Below are positions 55,566-64,000 of a stretch of DNA of 64,000 nucleotides, piece by piece. This stretch comes from Cheilinus undulatus (lineage: Eukaryota; Chordata; Actinopteri; Labriformes; Labridae), in contig NC_054884.1 in NCBI RefSeq assembly GCF_018320785.1, positions 22,507,667 through 22,571,666 of the forward strand. Direction: 5' to 3'. Under the pieces are notes generated by a model, which worked only from the letters and a program-made list of their open reading frames with translations, searched no databases and was not told where the DNA came from. Position numbers and translations under genes: made by a program. The stretch's first letter is position 1, and every line of letters begins with the position of its first letter.

Positions 55566-56826
55566 TGCATAAGTATTCACCCCCTACAAGTCAGCATTTG
55601 GTGGATGGCCATTTGGTTGCAATCTGTGTGGATAGGTCTCAATTAGACTTGCACATCTGAACACTGCAATTTCACTCCATTCTTCTTTACAAACCTGCTC
55701 AAGCTCTGTCAGGTTGCACAAGGACTCAGCGTGAAGAGCCCTTTTCAAGTCCAGCCACAAATTCTCTACTGGATTGAGGTCTGGGCTTTGACTCGTCCAC
55801 TCCAGAACATTTACGTTGTTGTCTGTAAATCATTTCTGCTATGCTTTGGGTCATTGTCTTGTTGTAAAAAAAACTTTCCCAAAGCCGTGGTTCTCATGCG
55901 GACTGAAAAAAAATGTCTCCCAGGATTTTTCTATATTTTGCCACCTTCATTTTACCTTCTACCTTTACAAGCCTTTCAAGGCTGGCTACCAAGAAGCATG
56001 CCCACAGCACGATGCTGCCCCTACCGTACTTCACAGTGGGGATGATGTGTTTGTGGTGATATGCAGTATTCGGTGTCCATCAAACATAGTGTCTTGTCTG
56101 ATGGCCAAAAAGCACCATTTTGGTCTCTTCAGATCAAAGATCCAACGCTGATCAAGTGGCAACTGGACTGGTTACAAATTCTTGAAGACATTTTGCCTCT
56201 TCTCTAAAAGGCTTCTTCAGTTCTGAACTGGACTGAACTTCGGGGATGTTCAGTGCCTTGGAAATGTTTTTGCATTCATACCTTACTTATACTTTTCAAT
56301 AACCTTTTCTCTGAATTGCTTGGAGTGTTCTTTTGTCATCATGGGGTAATGGTAGCCAGGAATACAGATTAACCAGTGATTTGGACCTTCCAATAAACAG
56401 GTGTCTTGGGGCACAAATGGTCAAGTGGTTTAAGGTGCTACCCATGTAGGCAGGCAGCCCAGGTTCGAATCCGACCTGTGGCCCCTTACCACACGTCTCT
56501 CCCCACTCTCTTGCCTGTTTCAGAGTCTATCCACTGTCCTTCCTCTATCTAATAAAGGCATGAAAAGGCCCCAAAATAAATCTTAAAAAAATAATAATCA
56601 AACACGTATCTTATACTAAAATCAATTGCAACACATTCAAGTGATCCCCATTCACTAATTGTGAGACTACTATCACCATTTGGCTGGACCTCTGTTGACT
56701 TTAAAGGGGCTGAATATTAATGCAGTCACATATTTGACAGTTATGGTCAAAAAGCCAGTAACATTGAAAGACTGATTCATAACATCAATCAAAGGGTAAA
56801 ACATCCAAGGGGATTAATACTTCACT
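55566..56826 (-). mobile_element. Tc1-like element, minus strand, carrying a SINE
   Basis: Opposite-strand relative of 48376-49901. It starts (plus coordinates) with 'aagtattcaccccctacaag'. It contains the inverted 'cagccacaaattctctactg', the inverted HGGG segment (degraded, near 56020-56050) and 'ttggaccttccaataaacag', and ends near 'aaagggtaaaacatcc' with 'attaatactt'. Outer termini are eroded. A SINE sits at 56408-56601. Frames broken. Confidence 0.82.
56408..56601 (+). mobile_element. tRNA-derived SINE, plus strand, nested in Tc1 copy
   Basis: Complete Pol III promoter: A box TGGTCAAGTGG (56418-56428) and B box GGTTCGAATCC (56462-56472), 33 nt apart. The body is shared with 14353-14540, with an A-rich tail (56584-56600). 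Target duplication acaggtgtctt (56397-56407) and acacgtatctt (56602-56612), 9/11. Removing the SINE restores the order of the Tc1 copy, so the SINE is the younger of the two. Confidence 0.87.
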
Positions 56827-59334
56827 CAAATTACACTGACATCCAGTGTAGTGTAGACAAAAAACATCTTTTAATAAATCTTAGGCATTTTTATCATATA
56901 AATGCAGCATGAACTACATATTTTGTTATTGTAAATACAAAGGACAACCCAATTTACATAACACCATACTTTAATTTCCTGAGATTTCTAAAGAAATCCT
57001 AAAATAAACTGCTCATGACTATTCATCTCACATCTGAGACAAGTGTTGCAAGCTTTGTTTCAAAAGTCTGTGACACAAAGGCTAGTGATTCACCCTTTTA
57101 GCACATTCTTTTAAACTTTTGTTGACACGTCTTGACCAGAAGATGGCATCAAGGTAACACATCTCTATGAAAACTGCTTAGAAGTGCCCTGTGCAGTCAC
57201 AGAAATGTGTTTATTCTGCTAAAATACCAAGCATTCAGACTAACGGAGGAGTTGTGTTCATTAATAGGCCCAGCATACAGCCGCAGACATGGGCTTTCTT
57301 CTGCATGACCAACAACTGATATGACATCATGAAACATCTCTCAGACAATATGACAGTAAAGGCTTAAGGCCGTGATGTTGGAGATGACATGTTGTGTTTG
57401 TGCATTCTCCATGTTACAATTTGTGAGTGAGACGCTGCTGAAGTCAGCTAAGTAGTTCGTTGATTCAGCTCTCCTACTTGTATGTAAGAGAGCTAATCAT
57501 TGCACATTCCTGTTATATCCATACCCCTTCATTTAACCTGTTTAATCTCTCCCTCCATCCTGATCCAAATCATCTCTAGTTTGACTTCTGTCAGTTCAGA
57601 TGTAGTCATGTCATGTGCCCATCTTTCCAGCTAATCTCTCCATCATTGTTCTCTCTCCTCGTCTGATTTCATCTCTCTGATTTCTTCTGTCACTTTATCC
57701 CCTGGGTGATTTTGTGTCATTGTTATGTCTGCCATTATATTCCTAGTTGTCAGTTCAAGACCCCTAATGACAACATCACCAGCAAAGAGCTGACCACACG
57801 GTTGCACTTTGTAGCCTGCATTTACTTTTCTTTTCTGTCGCCTTATCCTTCCACTTTGACTTCGGTATTTCTCTCTGTTGCTCCGATGTTTTGCAGCTCT
57901 CAGCTCAATCGGTCCAACCGGAATTGATCCTTCAATTTAGGTCATATTGACACTGACATTGTTAGGCAAAGAGAACATGCTGTGTCTGTTACGATTAATA
58001 GGCAAAAGATAACTTGATGTCCAACCCAATTCTCAATGACCTCCAGAGGTAAGTGAATGGACAGAAAATCCAATTAACGTCCATCTGCTGAGAATGATGA
58101 CAAATCGTATTTGAGGATCTCAAACTTGTTGATGACAGCCTCGCCGCCTCCTGTTGTACGACCCTGTCAATATCCACATTCCAGTTGATACAGCCTTCCC
58201 CTCCACCAATAACAGAAGACACTCAACTGTTAAAATGCTTTAGATTGGCAGGGCTCTACGATGATTGCTTTTATGGATACCCTCATTGATTTTTCTCCAT
58301 TCAATTACTCCCTCTGAGGTGAAAGATAACGCAGTTAAGGAACCACAGCCTTGTAAGAGGTCGCTCTGAATTAGGATGTGGACTTCCTATGCCAAAACGC
58401 TATCAGGCAGATTAGGGTTGAAAGTCTCTTCCCTCCTCTGTGTTTGATTCTTCTGCTGATAGTTTAAGAATACAATGCCAACTGAAAGTCAGGCAAATAG
58501 CTCTGAGCGGCGGCCCTCCCAGAGAGAAACAGTCAGTTAGCAACAAACGGAGATGGAAAGGAGAGAGATGTGTGGGATGCTGGAGTGGATGTTTGTCTAT
58601 GTCCTTGAGATAAACAGTGGAGATAAAGTTAAGTTTCCATCGCTTAAGTCATCAGCGACGGGAGGAACAATGTTTGAATTGTATCTGCAGGTCCTTGAGG
58701 ATGTTTAATATCATGAAACATGCCTTGCTGTATTGTTAGAAGATACTGTGTGTTTATAAGTGATCTACCAAAGCAGTGGCAGCTGTGGCAGGCTGTGCAC
58801 GTGCTAAGGGATACTCCACAGAAATATCTCAAATGTATGTAACGCAAATAAAACAAATGTGTATCACAAGCTTAACTTACAAGGGAAGACTGTGTTACGA
58901 AACAGTGCAAAATGTTAGTAATTAAAAAAATTGCAAAGTTTATTCAAATGAAGAAGTAATGTCTGCTCTAGGAAAAAGTGACAGTGCCTAAGCCACACCC
59001 ACTCGCAGGACAGATGCTCCCAGATTGTCAAAGACTGCGATGACAATGGAGACAATGGAGTTTTCATCTGGCAACTCTATCAGATGTGCCTAGCCTTACT
59101 AACCTTGCAAAGGCAACAAATCCTGCCAGACCAATCAGCATTAATTAAGGCTAGCTATATTTATATGGTGACAAATTGAGAACTCTTCTGAAATATCAGT
59201 AAAATGAGAGCACACAGTTAAACGACTTGCAACATGCAGTAATACACTGTAAGACTGAACAGTGAAAGCTTTTAAACAATTGAGTTGTTAGCTTAAAAAT
59301 CCAAAATGGCTATTTTTTTATTTGATGGGACATT
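56827..59334. other. Intergenic, with a low-repeat stretch that may be conserved
   Basis: No gene recognised. 57950-58640 is balanced in base composition, lacks the repeats seen around it, and carries ATTA-containing motifs ('ccaattaacgtcc', 'ttcaattactccctct'). It could be a conserved non-coding element. C/T-rich sequence at 57540-57700. Confidence 0.4.
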
Positions 59335-59600
59335 TTTTTTTAGTTTTAAGTAATCAGTACTTGATCACTGTAACTATTACTTGTCATTGCACTAGCATTA
59401 TTTGACAATCAGCCCTTAATCTGCAGAGTTTTCCCAGAATGCCCTTGGGCATTAGACACTTCTGCACCATGAGTGAAGTTATCCACTCAGTTAGAGTAAG
59501 TCTGCCTGTAAACTTCAGTGTAGCATGGATAGTGAGCTGAATAACAATAGTATTTTGAGTACTATAAACTTATCAAGGTTTACAGTGTGTAGTAAAAAAG
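59335..59600 (-). mobile_element. Fragment of the AAGTAAAAGTAC hAT-type family
   Basis: Reverse-complement similarity to the interior of 10164-11066 and 24634-25482: inverted 'ttcactcatggtgcagaagt', 'aagggcattctgggaaaact', and 'aagtaatcagtacttgatc' at one end. No target duplication; truncated. Confidence 0.65.
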
Positions 59601-60986
59601 TACACACTTAAATGTCCTGTGACAAGTTTTCAGCTGGTAGTGACACAATCTGAAATTCATACTGATGTCTGTATATAACATGAGAAAGCAAATGAGATGA
59701 GTAACAACACTGACCTTCCACATGATTATGTTTAAGGCCTGTTGCATAGAGTAGGTGTCAGATGAGGATATTGATAACTACCTGGTGAAACATACCATGC
59801 AAAATTTCAGGTTGACCATGATAAACAGAATGAGGAAATATATGAGAGAAAGTATATGGTTATTTCTATGTGTTAATCCAGGTCTCTGGATGAATAGTTT
59901 GCAATGTTTCTATGCTACTTTAAAAAAAAATGGTCCAAAAATGAGTCCAAATAAAAAAGTCTCAGTGGTGTTTGTCGAAACACCCCAAGTCCTTCCATAC
60001 AACTAGAGAGCATATTTTATTGAAAACGTGTAGCATATATAACCATCCTCATCTTAAAACCTGAAATCTGCCGTTTGTTCCCAGGCTGATCTGTTGGTGC
60101 AGGGTAACTTTTCTTGGACTTGAGCTCCCAGCAGAATCACAGATGATATTATACAGCTGTTTTTGCAGGCTAAGCTCTGCTCTCCATGACAAGTAAACTG
60201 ACCTTTATGTTTTAATATTCATGGAGTGCCCCTTTGTTGAGGACTTGATAGCAGAATACATGATGTGTATCCAAAGGCTGATGGAAGAAGATGAAACGAA
60301 CTGTTGGCGTCTGTTCAGTCTCAGGCTCCGTCTTACGACAACAGAGGAAAATAAATGTGTTGTGTTACAACTTTGGTCTTTGCCCTTTTTTTTTAAAGCC
60401 CTGACTCATGACCAAGTCTTTCTTCTCAGACCTGTAGGAAACTAGGAAAGGCTTTGTAATGAATCTTAGCAGTCAATCCAAAAGGGTGTAGTTGTATTGA
60501 TATGACTGACAACCCTTTTTTGTCATGCTCTGCTACATGAAATAAAAGCTAGTGTTAACCATCCCCGGTCATTGTTGACTTAAATTGTCTGATTACTTGA
60601 TTTAAGGTCCTTATTTGTCATTTAATAATCATGCATTTATTTTTTTGACTTTAACCAGGGAACAAACTAGTTGAGATTAAAACCTCATTTATAAGAGCGT
60701 CCTGGCCAAAAAAACAAAGCAATTATAATCTCAGAGGTACCAAACCCTGAGTCACAGATCAGAAACTAGTCAGTCTAAACATCTACAACTTCATACATCA
60801 TCCTCCAATGCCTTCAATCTACCTTTAAAAAGATTAAAGGAGGCATAAAGTCTCCTGTAGAAGATTCCAGGCTGCAGGAGCAGCGTACCTGAAACTCGTT
60901 TCATTCATTTTAAGACTGACATACAGCGAAAAGAAATGTATATAGGATCTACTTAATTATAATTCGATTGATAAAAAGACATCTTT

Positions 60987-61002
60987 GGGGGGGGGGGGGG
61001 GG
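60987..61002 (+). repeat. Poly(G) run of 16
   Basis: Sixteen consecutive G, unusual in this AT-rich region. Could be real or an assembly or sequencing weak spot. Confidence 0.85.
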
Positions 61003-61039
61003 CTTGGATGCTGCTGTTGAGGACAGGGGTTTCCCGTAA

Positions 61040-61755
61040 GGTCTTTTGAGGTCACGAAAGAACCCAGAACAACATCTAAAGACCTACAGGCCTCACTCAG
61101 TTAAGATCAGAGTTCATGATTCAGCAATAACAAAGAGACCGGGCAAAAATGGCATCCATAGGAGAGTTCAATGGCCAAAACCACTGATGACCAAAAAAGA
61201 ACACAAAGTCTCGTCTCACATTTGCCAAAAAAAAAAAAAGACAATCTAGTGATGCCTAAGACTTGTGGGAAAATATTCTGTGGTACTTTTGAAAGGCGCT
61301 ACATCTGACACAAAACTAACTCTGCATTTCATAAAAATCATCATCGTGCTAACAGTCTATTTCCTGCAGTAACTGATGGAACCAAGAATTCTGCTTTCTA
61401 CCAGACAATCCCGAAGAAGAGTGTCCGGCCATCAGACCTCAAGCTCAAGCACACTTGCAGCAAAACAATGACCTGAAACACACCAGCAAGTCCACCTTTA
61501 AATTACTTAAAAAAACGAAGGTTGAGGAGTGGTCTAGTGAAAGTCTGGACTTCAGTCCAATTAAAACGGTGTAGCATGACCTTACACAGGCTGTTCATAC
61601 TCAAAAACCCTTCAGTGTTTCTGAATTAAAACAATTCTGCGACGAAGAGTGGGACAAAATTCCTTCACAGTGAGGTGAAAGTCTTATTGCCAGTTACTGC
61701 AAATGCATACGTGCAGTCCTTGCCACCAAGGGTGGCACAACCAGTTACTAGGTTC
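61040..61755 (+). mobile_element. Degraded Tc1-like element
   Basis: Transposase traces in broken frames: 'catgattcagcaataacaaa', 'aaatggcatccataggagag', 'gcaaaacaatgacctgaaac', 'gtggtctagtgaaagtctgg', 'ttcagtccaatt', and 'gaagagtgggacaaaattcc' near the C-terminus. The signature order agrees with Tc1 transposases. No termini identified. Confidence 0.7.
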
Positions 61756-64000
61756 AGGCAGGCCTGCCCACAGAGTTGGCTGGGCCCCTGAAAAACAAAA
61801 CAGTTAATGGGCCCCCCCTAGTTGTGATTTATTGATTATATCAGTGCGTGTGTGTTGGATCAATAGCATCAGTGCTTGCGTACAAGCTAACAATTCCTTC
61901 ATGTTGGATCTGAAAAGAGTAACTGCTTTTCATCATTTTCTGCCCATTTTTACCTTTGGTGGCCCAGTTTGCCAATTTTCACCTTTATTTTAAAATTATT
62001 TGATTATTTTTCCATTAATACTACTTTTTACACTGGTATCCTGACGTTTGGGTGCATCATGGCTTGGCTATGAAGTCTGACATTTCTTTTCCAAATTGTT
62101 TAGTCAGTGTGCCCATCCAAATTGTAAACATCACAAATAAAAAGGTAACATGTTTTAAAAAGGGGGTTTTACATTTTGAAAATGCCATATCATTCTACAG
62201 CATTAAAAAAAACTAAAAATAAAATCATTTCATTTTCTTTTTTTTTTTTTGTCCCTTTGATAAGCGTGGTTGTTGTTCAGGTTAAATGTAAAATATGTTT
62301 ATCACAGCTTAACTTAACAATGGACCATGATTTTCCTCACCTCCATGGGCCCACCACTGTTCAAGTGAGGGGAGAAACATAGGTGGTTTAAATTTCTGTT
62401 TATTTTACCATTTAATTACTATAATATGGGACATATTGCCCCGATTGTTGAACTTCATATTAGAATAGTTGAATGAAAGCTTTTAGGTTAAACAGTAGAG
62501 GATGGTGTTTTTTCCTTTACAGTCAGATGGGAAGCTAGTGCATTTAAGGGTAAGTGCATGATAATGCTTTGGCTTTGACTTGCTCTCTCTCCGTCTCTCA
62601 CTAAACACAAGCCCCTCCTTGCCATATACCAGCCGTCCATGTCCTCCTCTACTCATAACCTCGCTCTTCCCCTCCTCAGTCCAATCTCCAGGGTGACAGA
62701 CAGTTATTACACAAATTAGCAGTAACTTACCTTGGGTAACATTATGATTACATTTTTGAATGAGGACGGCAACCGCATATTTTAGCTGTAATTAGGCGAT
62801 GATGATTTTGTATTGCTTGAAGAGTAGCTGCTTCTTTTTTGGAGTGATAAAGGGATCCAACTCTCTCTGACGGAGCGGAGCCAAATGTGCTTCTGATGAG
62901 GTGAGGAGTCCGTGGCACAGAAGGTAAGGCGAAGAGATGTCAAGCTTCTCTTAAAAGAAAAAATATACTTTTGGAAAAGTTACTTTATAATTATATTTAA
63001 AAAAAAACATTGTAAATGTCTAATATACCATATAAGTAGTCATCTCAGCCCCTCTGGGACTATTTTTGACTTAATTAACTTTCTTGTAGCTTTTTAAATT
63101 TAAGCTAGTTCCATCTTTTTTGCTAGCAGCGTTGGTTACCGATTTTAAATTAATTATGTCGGTTATTTTTATTTAAAAAAAACACACCAAATGACAAAAG
63201 TATTTGATAAAAAAAAAGAAACTCTGTCTATTTTTGAAAAAAAGTTTAAACGGGCAAACATAAGGTATAGTTTTTTTTCCATTTTCAATGATGTCAGTTA
63301 ATCTAGTGTTAGCTTAACACTGTTAGCATCCCTAATCAACACACTTCCAGGTGTGTTTCTGAAGTTCAGCTTACTATTACATCGTTTTACATTTCAGATA
63401 AGTCACTAGGAAGAAAATATGAATTAAGATATTTATATCAGCAGTTGAACAAATATCTATTTTTGCCCAACAACCACCGTTAAAGACCTTGAATTAGCCA
63501 GTGCACAGCTAACTTTATTATAAGACAAAGAAAAGCAGCGTACCTCCTACTTGAAAAGCTGAACCTCCCAAATAACCTTTATATTGATAGAAAATAAACC
63601 ACTGGCAATGGAAACTATCATAAAATAACCTTAATTTTCTCAAGTGTACTTGTAATTTCTCAAAGTGGAAAAACATATAAAGGACTTAACCTTTTTCACT
63701 TCTTTCTATTGTACCTCCTATTTGTTGGACTTCATGTATTACGTTAATCTTTAGGTATTTTCCCTTATTTGGGCATAATTGTAAAGTTGGTTTGTTTTAT
63801 TTCAAATTGTAAAGTTATATGACTTTTAACTACTTGAAATGTGAATGTCCTTTGTCTTCAATTAAATGCATCTAGGCTTTTTGAGTGAAAAAAAAAATGA
63901 GCTTTTAGAAATCACCATATATGAAGAATGATGTTTTTTTACTGTCAAAGACAGGATCTGTGTGCAGTTTGGTTAAACAGTGTTTCTCTTGTCTTTGTTT
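61756..64000. other. Intergenic, possible non-coding elements, no gene seen
   Basis: 61760-61820 and 62335-62390 carry GGGCCC-containing repeat pieces. 62690-62930 is a low-repeat stretch with homeodomain-type ATTA motifs ('acaaattagcagtaactta', 'agctgtaattaggcgatga') that could be a conserved element. 62930-64000 is AT-rich with A/T runs. No open frame with recognisable similarity. Confidence 0.45.

Noticed and set aside
56418-56472. tRNA gene suggested by A and B boxes
   Set aside because: Part of a SINE with body, A-rich tail and target duplication; no tRNA cloverleaf 3' half or proper acceptor stem.
59755-60445. Two open frames of 83 and 74 codons
   Set aside because: No recognisable domain, no splice context. 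The second faintly resembles transposon-encoded sequences but cannot be supported.
1-64000. CRISPR array, operon or bacterial-type defence system
   Set aside because: No regular spaced repeats, no operon-like gene packing. The sequence is plainly vertebrate nuclear DNA.

Overview
The window is vertebrate nuclear DNA, most likely from a teleost fish and probably a spiny-rayed one. It is AT-rich, its protein-coding exons are separated by introns with GT...AG borders, and its non-coding space is filled with Tc1-like transposons, hAT-type elements with 8-bp target duplications, a tRNA-derived SINE and other fish-type repeats. The species cannot be fixed from sequence alone. Three protein-coding genes are supported: (1) the first coding exon of a Rnd-family Rho GTPase on the minus strand (3396-3503; rnd2 by context), which leaves the window to the left; (2) a complete vat1 gene on the plus strand (six coding exons, 8662-33361, 428 aa), encoding the zinc-free medium-chain reductase-like synaptic vesicle membrane protein VAT1; (3) a complete phospho1 gene on the plus strand (CDS 46974-47750, 258 aa, one coding exon), encoding a HAD-type phosphoethanolamine/phosphocholine phosphatase.

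Layout. 1-3.4 kb is presumed rnd2 intron 1, with an 0.87-kb inverted-repeat element and a degenerate tandem repeat. 3.4-8.6 kb is the divergent rnd2/vat1 intergenic region, including a candidate vat1 non-coding first exon. 8.66-33.4 kb is vat1. Its 12.8-kb first intron holds most of the repeats: three hAT-type elements with target duplications, a SINE, a TTAA-flanked fold-back element, a two-part tandem repeat and a Tc1 fragment. 33.4-43.86 kb is intergenic, with the vat1 3'UTR, a 1.1-kb TIR element, a LINE fragment, and a Tc1 copy carrying a nested hAT insertion. 43.87-48.3 kb is phospho1, with a CRE-bearing promoter candidate, an inferred 5' non-coding exon, a 2.9-kb intron and the coding exon. 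48.4-64 kb holds no recognisable gene. It contains one nearly end-to-end Tc1 copy, an opposite-strand Tc1 copy carrying a SINE, a degenerate satellite-like stretch, another Tc1 remnant, and two low-repeat stretches that could be conserved non-coding elements.

The three genes have no common pathway. Their arrangement is informative: head-to-head rnd2/vat1 matches the tetrapod order (human 17q21), while phospho1 downstream of vat1 differs from human, where IFI35 follows VAT1. I found no sign of a novel multi-gene system. What is new here is mostly transposon history and some 5'-leader and splice-site details that transcript data would settle.
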